From positions 229,231 through 293,230 of the forward strand of contig JAMZAV010000972.1 in NCBI GenBank assembly GCA_024449915.1: DNA of 64,000 nt, in the 5' to 3' direction. The stretch comes from Sweltsa coloradensis. Taxonomy: Eukaryota > Arthropoda > Insecta > Plecoptera > Chloroperlidae. This document shows positions 44,884 through 56,560 of the stretch, piece by piece. Below the pieces are notes generated by a model, which did not search any database, was not told the DNA's origin, and was given only the letters and a program-made list of their open reading frames with translations. Made by a program: the position numbers and the translations under genes. How positions within the stretch are numbered: the stretch's first letter is position 1; the number at the start of each line of letters is the position of its first letter.

Positions 44884-45169
44884 AGTGAAGACGGCAGCTG
44901 GGTCGTCGTCGGGGATACTTTCCCCTTCCATTGACTACCCTCCCCGGCGTCGACGACAATGACAACACGACCGGATGGATAGACCCAGCGGAGACGACGC
45001 ACGACGTGGGGGAACCCTCTACCCTTGCCCTCCCCTTACGCTTGTGGCTGGTTCTGACCAGCACAGGCCGGTCACCCCTTGTCCCCCCGCGTCATCCCTT
45101 ACGTCCCTACCTTCGTTCTCGATTGTCCAGTTTGCATAAATATGAGACATTTAAACAATATCCACTCAT
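44884..45169 (+). repeat. SINE-like repeat, copy 3 (5'-truncated)
   Basis: Starts inside the element at AGCTGGGTCGTCGTCGGG and runs to TTTAAACAATATCCACTCA. Confidence 0.8.
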
Positions 45170-45337
45170 GTAGACATCGACGGACACAACACCGTTGCAC
45201 ACGTAATCGTCTACTAGGACTTAACCTCCAACGCGGCACGCCATCGGCATAAGGCCTACTTGCACGTTTCCATTCGCTGAGACACAATGTAAACACATAG
45301 CAACCGATTTCTTGCTCATCACCCTAGTGAAATCTCC

Positions 45338-45390
45338 ATACGCTTGTGGCTGGATCTGACACGCAGGCCTGTCCACCTTGTCCCCTTATG
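45338..45390 (+). repeat. SINE-like repeat, copy 4 (short fragment)
   Basis: Only ACGCTTGTGGCTGG to CAGGCCTGTCCACCTTGTCC is present. Confidence 0.6.
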
Positions 45391-45446
45391 CCAACATAAC
45401 CCATAATTAGTTATACACTTTTGTTAGTTGTTAGGACAATACTCAC

Positions 45447-45644
45447 ATTGTTGCACTCTCTCTGATACTTGCTTTCGGTTTTCAGTTGACTTCCGACATC
45501 CCGCGCCATGAACAGGCCGACCACAACTGTCCCTTTGTCCATCAGAATGTCTCGTTCGTGGTTGTGCAGGAGCCACCCCGCATGTAATAAGATGAGGTAC
45601 TCGGCTCCAAGTTTCATCAACGCTCTAGTACCAGGGCATTTTAA
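45447..45644 (-). CDS. coding exon of an unidentified minus-strand gene
   Basis: Acceptor TCTTCTAACAG and donor AAT|GTGAGT bound exactly 198 bases (66 codons, phase 0) with no stop. It includes LGAEYLILLHAGWLLHNHER, MDKGTVVVGLFMARDVG and KTESKYQRECNN. Upstream, a second phase-0 donor at 45818 ends another candidate exon, leaving a 173-base intron. No family was recognised; there is one hydrophobic patch but no clear membrane span. Confidence 0.65.
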
Positions 45645-45817
45645 CTGTTAGAAGACCTCTTCGGAACAAATAAGGTACTGCGATGTGCCTTTGCCGCCAT
45701 TTCGATAATACGAAACCATTTATAAGTGGAGGCTATGCTAGTCTTCGCATTTTGGACTCTTGAGAGGACCCTCGCACCAAATACGCTACAAAGATGCCCA
45801 AACATGACCATGTTTAC

Positions 45818-45932
45818 CTCATAAGGTACATTGGTTGAAAGTTGAAACAAATGCTCTTTCGTGCATCGTTTGGTGCACGAAATATTTAAAACGACTTTGA
45901 CGGAGGCTTTTTGTGTTTGACCCATAGGCCTA
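45818..45932 (-). CDS. candidate exon upstream of the 45.4-kb exon
   Basis: The minus frame reads MGQTQKASVKVVLNIS then KEHLFQLSTNVPYE and ends GAG|GTAAAC in phase 0, matching the phase-0 start of the next exon. A TTTTGTAG acceptor lies at about 45933, but the first bases could use another phase. The frame also stays open through the intron to 45641. Confidence 0.45.
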
Positions 45933-46300
45933 CAAAACCGTTTTGTGGTAAAGCACCCTTTTTTAATCCGATTAGGTACTACTTTAAAATGGTTAGTGGC
46001 ACTTACTTAGAAAGGCGAAAACGTTGAAACTTGTACTGCTGGCAAAATGATTGAAGTAACAAATAAAAAGAGACCTACATAAGATGGATTTGGGATTTAT
46101 CCCTTAACTTAGCAATAATAAAGGTCAATTCGTAGAAGAGTGGTGTAACAATGATCCGCCTGCTTTGTTTTATTGCGTCAATGTATTGTAGATGGCTACT
46201 TTCTTTTTCATTTATTGGGGGCGCCGGTTCTGATTACTTTTGTCAAGATTTCTGTGCAAACCCTTCAAAGTTTTTCAGAATTTTGGCTTTAAGACGCTGT
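45933..46300. other. non-coding, nothing recognised
   Basis: No frame, repeat or site of note. Confidence 0.4.
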
Positions 46301-46433
46301 GTGGCCTGGTTCTGACCAGCATATGCTGTCCAACTCCCTTGTCCCCCCGCGTCCACCCCATAAGTCCCTCCCTTCGTCTCGTTAGCCAGTTTCATAAATA
46401 TTAGACGTTAAGCAATACCAATCAGCCAATCAA
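46301..46433 (+). repeat. SINE-like repeat, copy 5 (3' half)
   Basis: From GTGGCCTGGTTCTGACCAGC to GTTAAGCAATACCAATCAGC, the 3' third of the element. Confidence 0.8.
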
Positions 46434-47040
46434 CATATATTGTTTTGGGAGGAAGGGGGTCTTATCATTTTGCTCTGCACCTGGATGGAGGATACAGAAA
46501 TAGCTGCGTTCGAACATTATAGATTGGCTAAAAACAACCCTTCCTCCTTACCCCAGTTGGTGGTTCTAAAACAGCATGGGATTACTCCTCCTCGTATCTC
46601 CTAGGCTAGAATAGCTAATTTGACCTAACGTTGACGCGTTCTAATACAATACTAACTGACAGTGGTTTACCGACAATACTTTTGCTGAAGTTCCATTTCA
46701 TATTTATGTATAGTTCTAACCGAATTACATTTGAACGATTTCGGCTTTTCGACGACACAGCGGGAACATGTAGCACTTGTGATAACCATTACAAGGTTTC
46801 TAATTTAAAATCATTCTTTCGCGTTTGTCGTTCTGTGGCATCTAAGAGAATTTGAATTATATTTCATTTTGATTAAGTGTATAAGCAATTGGATAGCAAG
46901 GCGAAGTGTGTTCCAAGTTGGTTTATCGGAAGTACTCCCTGCAACAAAGAACGCTATTAATAGAGTATATCACATTCCTCCACTCAGTGGCTTTTCCACA
47001 CACACACATTTTCAGTGGGCCGTGGTACACGGTAAACTAT
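46434..47040. other. no supported gene
   Basis: Overlapping + frames of 60-75 codons without splice support or similarity. Confidence 0.35.
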
Positions 47041-47475
47041 TCAATATTTTTGTCGATAATTTATTCGGCTTCCTTTGGATACAATGAATAATTTTTTCTG
47101 GCAAGGTTTTGTTCCAAATTTCGTATAGTTTTCCTGATAACTCCTAACAGAACAAGAATGCATGTATCTGGAAAAAATCCCCAAATCATGTTGAAATATT
47201 TTAGATCGATACGGACAAGACAGCCTTTCAACCCATTGATCTCCTTCCTTAATCTTCAGCGTCAAACTTGTCTCACTGACCTCCTCGTCCGTCCGTTCTT
47301 CGTAGTTGGTCAACGTTGATTGATAACTTTGACTACTTTATCTACGATTTCCCACGATGCTTACAGAAGCTGGCACCCAAAGTAGCCATTTATTAGTTGC
47401 TACCCTGGAGAGCGGCTTGCAACTGGTTCGAACGGAACAGCAGAATGGCACGAAAATTCCATTGAATGCCATGTT
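47041..47475 (-). CDS. candidate exon region, one frame with a single internal stop
   Basis: After acceptor GGTTGTTAG, a minus frame reads MAFNGIFVPFCCSVRTSC and KPLSRVATNKWLLWVPAS. A donor TCT|GTAAGC at 47364 would make a 111-base, 37-codon, phase-0 exon. Reading on past one TAA near 47340, the same frame gives LTNYEERTDEEVSETSL, TLKIKEGDQWVERLSCPYR and ends at 47041. Either the TAA is an error or damage, or two exons lie close together. Family unknown. Confidence 0.4.
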
Positions 47476-48530
47476 CTAACAACCTTTTGGTTTGTTCTAT
47501 ATAAGGTTTAAAAACATCTTCATTTTTTCTCTGAATTTAAAAACAACACATTGCCGGCCAAGAGTACAGTTTTAAACCTTAATTTTGCAGGAAGTTTGTT
47601 GATAAAAATTGATGGCCACATAGTAATACTTGGATGATTTCAATACAGGGGTGCGATCTGTGTTGAAGTTGTAAGTAACATTAAGGTTATTGTTGAATAA
47701 GTTGTATGAGTCTTTAAGGATTGATAAATTTGTGCACTGCCTCCTAGTATGTTTCGTCGTGGCTCCAGTGAATTTGTGAATTAAAAATGTCTGAGATCAC
47801 CCCCAATTTTTTCAGTGGGCTATTTAAAACAAATATCTATTAATTAGCATCACCTCCTTGATGAAAATTTTTAAGCAATTGGCCGATATCAAAAATCAGA
47901 AGTAATTATTTGCAGCAAACGATAAAACATAGCGAGTTTGGGCACCAAAATTGAATATTTGCTAGTGTTTAATTATGAGGTTGCAGGTGTTACAAAAAAA
48001 GTGGAACGAGCATAAAAAAAAAAACTTTCTTTGAACCTTTTCTGTGGAGGTACATAGACGAGGGGTATCACTTTCTCGGCCACATAAACGTTAATCAATT
48101 GAATTAAATCTACGAAAGTTGTATTGAAAGAAGAATAACGTAATATAAAGATCAAAATTAACTAAAATATGGCCCTTTAAGAGATATTATCGGGGGACCA
48201 TTAAGGGTATTGGATGGTGTGGATGATTGGAGGGAGATTTGATTTGGACTAACATTCCTCCCTTTTGATGAATACAATGATAGTCTATGACCTCTGATAG
48301 TGACATGTGTAGGTGATAAATAGACTAATTAAAATTTAGTATGATGTTGGAGTATTCTCTCATTGTAAAAGAGCCTATAGTACATCATGTAACTGTTATA
48401 AACATACAGACTACATAACTAACTTTTACTGACCCATTAATATTTTTAATGACTGCTAACCTTATATTATAAGTTTTCCACTAGTTAGAAGAAAGAGTGC
48501 CTATCTAGTGATGGCCTTGAGTAACTAATT
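47476..48530. other. no firm gene
   Basis: A minus frame at 47973-48155 has a TTTCGTAG acceptor-like start and reads VDLIQLINVYVAEKVIPLV, but other support is absent. Confidence 0.3.
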
Positions 48531-48754
48531 TTAATCGTAATTCAAGTGGTCCTCTCGATAGCCAAGTGTGGGTCTGCCGGATGGACGTTTTAGAAGAGCC
48601 AACACATTTGGTAGAGCTTCATTAACGCCTCTCTCTCGAGTTATTTTATCTCCAAAGCCTGAAGTAGGCTTATCAAATAATGTCTTTGGAGATGAAATGT
48701 ATGTCGGGTGGCTTGCTGTTGGACCTCCTTGGCTTGGGGGGGGCGGTGCCATTC
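48531..48754 (-). CDS. candidate 3'-terminal coding exon, unknown protein
   Basis: Acceptor ATTGTCCCCAG precedes 48754. The frame reads MAPPPPSQGGPTASHPTY, ISSPKTLFDKPTSGFGDKI, RERGVNEALPNVLALLKRP and ends in a stop at 48531. The Pro-rich start followed by a charged segment looks like a real C-terminus. The phase entering the exon is +1. It could belong to the MADF-like gene upstream at 51 kb, since it is on the same strand and in order. Confidence 0.5.
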
Positions 48755-48950
48755 CTGGGGACAATTAGATTGTTTTTAAGAACGTTAAGAAACAGTGGTA
48801 ATAAGCGTTTTTCAACTACTAGATCCACAAATAAATGACATCGTGCTAAGAATGGGGGCACTCTTGAAACTGTTAATGAATGCAATTTTCTGGGGTGTAG
48901 TTTGATAAATTCTTAATTGATTGATTGAGGTCTCTATCAAATTTCAACTC

Positions 48951-49187
48951 GCAACCTTCTCGTGGTATGCCCGCGATTAGGGAGTTTTTCTCCTGAAACT
49001 AATGGCGAGCTTCTGAGTCGTCGTCGGGAATTTCCCCTTCCATTTGACTATTTCCCGCTACGGCCACGACAGTGACAAACACGGTCGGATGATGAACACC
49101 GACGGAGAAGACCACGACGTTGGGGAACCTCTTGCCCTCCGTTTATGCTTGTGGGCTGGGTTCTGACCAGCATAGGCCTGTCTCACA
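48951..49187 (+). repeat. SINE-like repeat, copy 6 (3'-truncated)
   Basis: Starts CGCAACCTTCTCGTGG and stops after CATAGGCCTGTCTC, lacking the CGTCATCC...AAGCAATAT tail. Confidence 0.8.
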
Positions 49188-49567
49188 TGACAAATACGAG
49201 TTTTGTAACGTTTGACAAAAAATTTTCCCCCCCCCCCCCGTACAAACCACAACAAACTGTTATTTTCAAAGAAAAAAAACTATTTTAGCTATAGTCAAAT
49301 TATAGCTAAGGTGTGTAGAAACTATGTCCAGAAACCGATTCTCAAAATTTAATTTTGAACGAGTCTTGTAGCTACACTTTTGGTCAAACTCTAAGTAATA
49401 CATTTCCAAAAGTGAGGTTATTTCCCTGCCCAAAAAATTCACTAATTTTTTTCCTGTTATTTTAAAAGCCTTCTTTTCATTGCAGGCAAACTTTTCAGAC
49501 ATTTTTCTTCGAAGACTTTCAAATTTTCGGCCAGAGGTAAGTACAATAGCCTAAGCATATCTAATCA

Positions 49568-49879
49568 TCATTGTAGGCGGATAAGGATAGTGATCCGTAT
49601 CCTTCCATCGCCGTTAGCAGCGTATGCCCTCGTTATTGCCACGAACCATCCAGCCAGTGCTAGTATCTCCCCCCCCCGCCCATTTATAGTGATTAGTTTT
49701 TTTGTTGCAGCAGCCTTAATTGAATCATCTGAAACAGTTTTCACGCTTCGACAAACATAATGCAGGCCGAAACGCTTGTCGTGGTTTCGGTAGATTAGTA
49801 TTGCAATACAAAGTCTTGCTCTTATGCTGATGTCGAATGCATTACAATTTGGTACTGTTGTGCATGCTTGTAGTTTCAC
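49568..49879 (-). CDS. unassigned minus ORF (103 codons)
   Basis: Open frame with KLQACTTVPNCNAFDISI and YRNHDKRFGLHYVCRSVK, crossing a G-rich homopolymer (49671-49681 on + as C) where a frameshift is likely. No splice sites or domain. It could be a chance ORF. Confidence 0.25.
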   Translation of the reverse strand: MKLQACTTVPNCNAFDISIRARLCIAILIYRNHDKRFGLHYVCRSVKTVSDDSIKAAATKKLITINGRGGEILALAGWFVAITRAYAANGDGRIRITILIRLQ

Positions 49880-50314
49880 ACTGAGCCTATGGTCTCTTTA
49901 TTGAAAGAGTGATATTTTGCCTTTGGGAGGACTCTTTTTCACTTAAGAGATTGAGGTTGTGGTGGGTGGGAAGGGATGAGTGGAGGGTAAGCGGGGAAAG
50001 GGAAAATGGATGGTGGCTGTTTCATTGCAAGAAATCATTCACTCCGCCGATTGTGCTTTTTTTTAAAAGTAGCATGGGGCGAGTGAGAAACGGCGGGAGA
50101 TTGGTTGGATGGGAAAGAGCAGTGTTAGTACGTTAGCCTTGCCATCTGCAGCTGCGCGTCCTTTGCCGATTTCGATGGTACCCGAACACTTTTTGACATT
50201 TTTGCGCTAGATTCAACTACATTCATGTAATGTTGGTTCACACCCACATCATAGCACAGGATAGTGTGCCTAGCCAAGTTTATTCCGTAGTCCGTTTCCA
50301 ATCCAACTTTTCAA
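49880..50314. other. no supported gene
   Basis: Only a G-rich + frame (49909-50136) without similarity. Confidence 0.35.
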
Positions 50315-50551
50315 CTATGTGAGTGCTGCAGCTGTTGAACCACAGATATATGTGCCGCTGCTTAACTCGCCCCTGCGTTCATTGTTCATCTGGAGCCCAG
50401 GCTGTAAACTTCCGCGGCCTGCAGCTAGAGCTGGATGGAACCCTTGTCTCTCGCCGTGGTCGGTGCACCTCGGACAATAGGCGAAAAGGCGTCTTCTTTC
50501 TTGATTTTGAATGCACGACTCTTCATTTTTTCTTAACAAAAATTGATCCAT
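50315..50551 (-). CDS. unassigned minus ORF (78 codons)
   Basis: Starts MDQFLLRKNEESCIQNQERR with a CPRCTDHG pair further on, and ends at 50315. It is GC-balanced and may be an exon, but two other phases are also partly open. No domain recognised. Confidence 0.3.
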   Translation of the reverse strand: MDQFLLRKNEESCIQNQERRRLFAYCPRCTDHGERQGFHPALAAGRGSLQPGLQMNNERRGELSSGTYICGSTAAALT

Positions 50552-50581
50552 TCGTCGCCATGCATACTTTTCTATTCAAAC

Positions 50582-50930
50582 TCGCAACCTTACCTCGTGT
50601 TTGGCCCGTGATTAGGGGAGTTTTTCCTTCCCCTGAAACTAATGGCAGCTCTGGGTCGCGTGCGGGAACTTTCTCCTTTCCTTTGCCTACCTCCCCGCGG
50701 CGAACGACATGACAGACACTGACGGATGATGACACAGACGAGACGACACGACGTCCAGGAACCACGCCCTTCACCCAAACGCTTGTGGCTGGTTCTGACG
50801 CAGCACCAGGCCCTGTCCATCCCTTGTCCCCCCGCGTCCATCCCTTTACGTCCCTCCCTTCCGTCCTCGATTTAGCCAAGTTTGCATAAATATGAGACGT
50901 TAAGCAATATTCATCAACCAATCAATTATT
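50582..50930 (+). repeat. SINE-like repeat, copy 7
   Basis: Near full length, from CTCGCAACCTTACCTCGTG to TTAAGCAATATTCATCAACC. Confidence 0.85.
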
Positions 50931-51039
50931 ACCCTTTGCTTACGAAACTGCGGGCTCTTATAGCAGGTAGTCGTTGTCCTTTGTCAGATATCCCCTACAC
51001 ATAGGAGTGGTCCGTCCCTTCCATGGTTTCTATACCCAC

Positions 51040-51187
51040 CTCATGACATGGATTGTCTGTTTTGCCTTCCTCATCTGAAGAAACTTTGAGGCGTTTGTCC
51101 CCGCTTGTAGAACCTAACTTCATCGGGGATGCCTCCCTGGAATTGGCCAGCCGTCGTTGTCTTTTGTCTGTTGCCTTGTCCATGTGC
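51040..51187 (-). CDS. exon of a MADF-like gene (Lys/Ser-rich linker)
   Basis: A strong acceptor (polypyrimidine tract then TAG|GCACATGG) and donor CATGAG|GTGGGT bound 148 bases. The frame reads DKATDKRQRRLANSREAS and LKVSSDEEGKTDNPCHE, a charged linker of the kind that follows MADF domains in insect MADF-BESS regulators. It lies just downstream of the MADF-like exon on the same strand. Confidence 0.6.
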
Positions 51188-51221
51188 CTAAAAAAAAAAA
51201 AATTGTGTTATTTCAATATTA

Positions 51222-51406
51222 AGTAGGTAAATAGAGGTATAACATGATCTGCATTGTTAATTTGCAACAATCACCCCAACGATGATACGCAAGTTTGGTT
51301 ATTTTTGTATATATTTTGTTATACTCGCGTCTCAAAGTATTAATCTTTGACTGAACCGTTTCCTTAAGAAACAACGCGTTCACGTCAAGGACTTGAACCG
51401 TTTTCA
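51222..51406 (-). CDS. MADF (Myb/SANT-like) domain exon, partial
   Basis: Acceptor CCTTTTCAG precedes 51406. The frame reads KTVQVLDVNALFLKETVQSK then INTLRREYNKIYTKITK. VKxKINTLRxxYxKxxxKI is the second half of MADF/Adf-1-type DNA-binding domains, found in insect transcription factors and in some transposon-derived proteins. The first half of the domain (the LWxxxxxxYxD part) was not found upstream. The donor is uncertain; GGG|GTGATT near 51285 is possible. Confidence 0.5.
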
Positions 51407-51589
51407 CTGAAAAGGAACAACACTAACTTAGGTATAACATAAACGTACTGTAAGTGAAAATAATGATCTATTTTATATCATTAATTTGTACAAACCTTTT
51501 CTTTCCCAGTATTTTCATTTCAACAAAGCTTGTAAATTTTTAATCGTCTTTGCTTGATGTCGTTCGCTCGCACTCCGAACACAATCAAA

Positions 51590-51917
51590 ACTCCAAATGC
51601 ATGGTATTTCAATTATGGGGTTGAATATAATCCACCCTAGTACTGCTGCGTTTAAAACATGCGCGGTAATGCAGGGAGAAAATCAGAGTTTTAACATTAT
51701 TCGGTTTGCAGCAGGTTTTTTCCCATTTTTTCCACTGTTATATTTTCATTATTTTTGGAGTACCTATCCTCTATATCTAAGGTAAAATTTGTGTAACATT
51801 TATTTAAAGTAGAAAGTTTAAGGGGCGTGCTCCCAGGCTATTTCTTGTATTATTATTTTATTTTTGTTGTATGTCTAGACTGCAAAATAAAGAATATGTT
51901 TGTTTAAAAAAACATTA
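51590..51917 (+). repeat. dispersed repeat, copy 2 (first copy at 2.75 kb)
   Basis: Matches 2745-3016 from TGCAGCAG through AAAGTAGAAAG, GGGGCGTGCTCCCAGG and the final TTTGTTTAAAAAAA. Confidence 0.6.
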
Positions 51918-52964
51918 TTCTCACCATACATTGAAAGCCGATCGACGGTAGCACATACCTTGTCGTCACAGAGTGCGCAATCTCGTCATTAACCGTCTGT
52001 TTGCGCAGGATCTTTTGCTTGTTCTTCACTGAAGCACCCATTATCAAGCTCATGGTCCACAGTTGTTTGGTCGATGATGCTGTTCTAACAAAGAACCAAT
52101 GTTTAACCAGTTGTAGGCTAATTTAGTTTTTTTATTTAACAATAGGCCCAACCAGCCCAGTAGCACTGAGGCAAATGTGGCCAGCATTAAATGGGAAGGC
52201 GTGACCATTAGCGGAATCTGTGGAGACTCTTAAGCAGTTGATTGTTAAAGTTAAAGCTACTTTTTAAAAGAGCACTGCTACAGCTACTGACCAGAATGAA
52301 ACGTAGCTACCTTTTAAGATACTTTTCAGCTACTTTGTGCGCTACTTTAAATAGTAGCAATGCTACTTTACGCTACTTTTGTGTTTACCACAAACTAGAG
52401 TAAAATTTTGTTCATGTTCATTAGGGCATAGGCCCTGCCTGTTGCCATCAAGCAATTACAATATGCTTAGGCACCGGTTTCACCCTCCTTTTAACTTCCT
52501 TTAACCGCTCTGTTAATTTGGCGTGTGGTTTTCCACCCCGCCCTAAACCACGGGGTTTAATTTCGAGCTAATAAGTGGAACTTCGGGACGCTCCAACGAT
52601 TTTCCGTCCCCACGACATTTCACCAAGTCCTTTTTTTCCCCATTTAAACTGATGTTAAATTTTACTGCTTTACGTCTTTTAAAAGCGCCAAAAATTACAT
52701 TTCCGCCTCAAACGATAAATGAAGTGTAGCCAACAGTTTTCCCAGCAAGCGGTGGCACGTAGCTGACAACACTTAAATGTAAACTTGTATGATATTTATT
52801 GAATTGATTGGGATTGTTTGATTATTGCTTAAGTCTCAATTAATGCACTTGGTGGAGGGAGTGGTAGTGGAATTAACCATGGCGTAATTTCGATTGGGTA
52901 AGGCTTGTCGTCCAATTGTAGTGATTTAGAAGGTGGCGATGTGTACAGTAATTCTGCATATTAG
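51918..52964. other. no supported gene
   Basis: A GCTAC(T)TTT-rich patch at 52240-52385 repeats the word AGCTACTTTT. Nothing else recognised. Confidence 0.35.
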
Positions 52965-53044
52965 TTAGGGGGTTCGGGGATTCAACCTTGGGCATTCCAT
53001 TCCTAGAAGCAAGCCACTTATGGGGCCACAGTTCCTTATTAGAC

Positions 53045-53520
53045 CTTATTGATTGATTGAAATCGATGGTGCCAAGATGAATTACATATTGCACCACGCA
53101 CAGTGGCGGACTGGGCCGCCCAGTGGACCTTGTATGTGCGTTTTTGTAGTTCGATCAGTCAAACAAGCTGAGAGGGGACTCACAAAACACTTATTTATAC
53201 CTTATTGATTGAATTGAATCGATGGTCGCCCAGATGAAATTGCATATTGCCCATGGCACCAGTGGCGGACTGGTGGCGCCCAGTGACACGTGTAATGTGC
53301 GGTTTTTTGTATGTTCGTGCAGTCAAACAAGCTAAGAGGGACTCAAAACACTTATTAATACCTTAGTAATTGATTGAAATCGATGGTGGCCCAGATGAAC
53401 TGCCATATTGGCACCACTTCACAGTGGCGGACTGGGGGCCGCCCAGTGAACCGTTGTATGTGCGTGTTTGTATGTTCGATCTGGTAGAACAAGCTGAGAG
53501 GGGACTCAAATCATCGTAAA
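53045..53520 (+). repeat. left inverted-repeat arm, three 160-bp modules
   Basis: Modules begin near 53045, 53205 and 53370, each TTGATTGA(A)TTGAAATCGATGG-like and ending in AGAGGGACTCAAAACACTTA. Confidence 0.8.
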
Positions 53521-55979
53521 TTTCTCCTTATTTCTATGAAGGTAACGTGAAATCGTAATTGGCAGAATTTTACCTTTGGAGACAAAAAACGCAATAAAAG
53601 GTTACATTTCAAAGCAAAGAGTTATTGACTTGATATCGTTAGATTTGTGACCGGGCGGCCGTTTAAGCACACAAGGATTTATTAGTATAATACTTAAGAC
53701 ACACCTAAAATTAACTGTTTTTTTTTTCGCTGTGAGATTCAATAAACGGCAAAAAAGGCTACATTTTTTAAATCAGAACAGCATAACTTCAGCCATGGAG
53801 AGAAATGGCGGTAAGTCTGATATTTAATGAACAAAACAACAAAATTAATATTGCGAACACATGAAGATTTAGTTTTAAGATTTACAAAAAATGGTAAAAA
53901 AACGGCACAATGAATTATTCAATTTAGAACCAATTTGGCCACATGTGTGAAAGTGGCAATAATTGAAAAATGTAGCGCACAAAACCAAATATATTAGCGG
54001 TGGCGCAAGAATTTGAAGTTTCTTGTTTGAGATTAAATTCGATAAAAATGGCACCATAATTCCAATAATAATCGAATTACCCATTGCCCTAACCGAAAGG
54101 TTTAAATATACAGTATATCAACAGTCGCAAAACAACCAAACAACTAGAAACAAAAAACACGGTGGTCTCTTGAGACTTGATTAAAATTTTGTATACATTT
54201 CATTTGCACTTTTTCCTCCCCACAACACCTTCAACTCCTCTATAATCGTGCTGTCTGCTCGTTTGACAAAATGACATGTAGTACAATACTTGACTGCACT
54301 GCTGCAGGATTTCCATGGCTTTCACAGTGTCACCATGCACGGGAAAGAACCAGAAAGGGCAATAGTCGCCCGCCAATGACATGCCGCAGCGGGGGGGGGG
54401 GGGGGGAAGGGATTTTTTTTACCTTTTCCAGAGCAAAAGACACCCAAATCTACAACCTCCCCAACTAATCTGTACAAGCAGAAAGCAAGTACAATGGCAC
54501 CGTGTCGGGACAGTTTTCGAAACCATTATGGACTTCAAACCTCTCCAGTGGTCACAGGTCAAAGACTGAGCATTGACTCCTGTTGAATGAAATCAGGACA
54601 TCGTAGCCAGAGTGGAGTAGAACTCTTGCCCACTGTCTGGTGTCAAATGCATGATGAACATTTTAAGGCCATCACCAGGTAGACGTCCCTAACAATGTCC
54701 AAACGTCCTGCACTAGCGCAGAGCCTCCAGCTGACCTGAGATATGGTTGATACACCTCCCGTATATATTTTGCGATAACGTCTTGCTTGCTTGGTGGCTA
54801 ACATGTTGTTTACAGCCGCTCCTTGTACTGCGTGCACAGGTCGGACAGACTGAGCAACTGCACCCTCATAAGCCGTCCAAGCACTGATAATGTTCTACTG
54901 CATGCTTGGGGGCCACCCCATGCTGTCAAGGAAGAGTAAAATGGCTGGTTTTAGTGTCTGGTGAACATCCTTTAAATCTCTTCACTGGTCTGACTCTGAC
55001 ATGCACATGCACATTGTTATAACAATTTTGCTGAAAGTAACAGTCATATCCTTACCGAGGCAACTTTTTTTACTGTTTTAGTTTTTCAGATCTTTTTTTC
55101 TTCTGATTACTAAATACCACAAATTTGTTGCGCTTATAGGATCCATTAATGCAGCGAACATAACTTGCCACTTAATTTGTTTCGACTCATGTTGGAGAGC
55201 ACCGCACTATCTCCAAGACGGATTTCCGTATTTTTCCCAAACACCGCTTTCAGAGACGAACGAGTCGTCTTAGAACGTTTTGTGCGTATTGATTTGTTGT
55301 CTAGGTGATAGCTAGATCGGCGTATCTCTGATCACCAGATATACCTGGACCGTTTACAAATTTTTGGAACTAAGGAACTGCTGAATTGCCAATTCAGCTG
55401 AAGAGTGGCGAGAGCCCAAAATTAATACGTAATCATAGAGTGTCAGAGTACAATGTCCCTGTTTGAATCTAATACAGTTCCTGTGCCCTGTTGTTGTACC
55501 ACTCGTGTGCCTGCAATATTTATTTTATATTGTTTTATATATCAAGAAAATTTTGGCAACTAGTCTCCAGCTATCATTCAAATAGTCCTTCGATTTGAAT
55601 GTTCTTTTATTGCAGTTTTTTGACTCCAAGGCAAAATAATGCCGAGTACGATTAAACGTTGGGAACATTCAGGGGAACATTACGAATGATTTGAGTCCCT
55701 CTTCAGGTTTGTTCGACTATCTAATTGCCAAACGAATATCCAACGTATTCACATAGGCTACTACAAAATGGCGAAATTTTGGGCCTTTTTGTTATTTTTT
55801 ATTCCAACAGCATGTATCCAAAAGCTCCTTGAGTTTACCGACACCGAAACAATATAGTTATATTTTGTGCGTCACATAACAGTCCATTTGCAACCTCTCC
55901 CAAGCTGAGGGCAAGTCGATGTTTGCTTTTCACAAACGTCAACTTTTGGCCATTGTTGTTATGCTCACAAACCAAAGCA
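53521..55979. other. interior of the long-inverted-repeat element
   Basis: A minus frame at 54643-54837, extendable in frame to about 54890, reads VHAVQGAAVNNMLATKQARR and YRKIYTGGVSTISQVSWRL. It resembles no known protein. A 16-G run lies at 54391-54406. No transposase motif was found. Confidence 0.4.
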
Positions 55980-56560
55980 ACGGACTGGGTGGCCCCGCAG
56001 TCCGCCACTGTGCCAGTGGTGCATATGGCAATTTATCTTGCACCATCGATTCAATCAAGCATTAAAGTCTAATAAGTGATTCGAGTCCCTCTCAGCTTGT
56101 TTGACCTGATCAACATACAAAACGCATATCCAACGTGTCAAATGGGCGGTCCCCAGTCCCGCCAATGTGCTAGTGGTGCCATATGTCAATTTCATCTTTG
56201 GCACCATCGATTCATCATCCTAAGGTCTAGTAAGTGTTTTAAGTCCCTCTCAGCTTGTTTGACTGAATCAACATACAAAAACGCAAATCCAACGTGTCAC
56301 CGGGCGGCCCCCAGTCCGCGCACTGTGCTAGTGGTGCATATGTCATTTCATCTTGGCACCATCGATTCCAATCATCAATAAGGTGTAGTAAGTGATTTAG
56401 TCCCTCTCAGCTGTTTGACTGATCGAACATACAAAAACGCACATAACAACGTGTCACTAGGCGGCCCCCAGTCCGCCGACTAATGTGCCAGTGGTGCATA
56501 TGAATTTCATCTTGGCACCATCGATTCAATCACTCATAAGTCTAATAGTAACTGTGCCAA
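55980..56560 (-). repeat. right inverted-repeat arm, four 160-bp modules
   Basis: GTCCCTCTCAGCTTGTTTGA, CGGCCCCCAGTCCGCC and GGCACCATCGATTCAATCA recur as reverse complements of the left-arm module. Confidence 0.8.
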
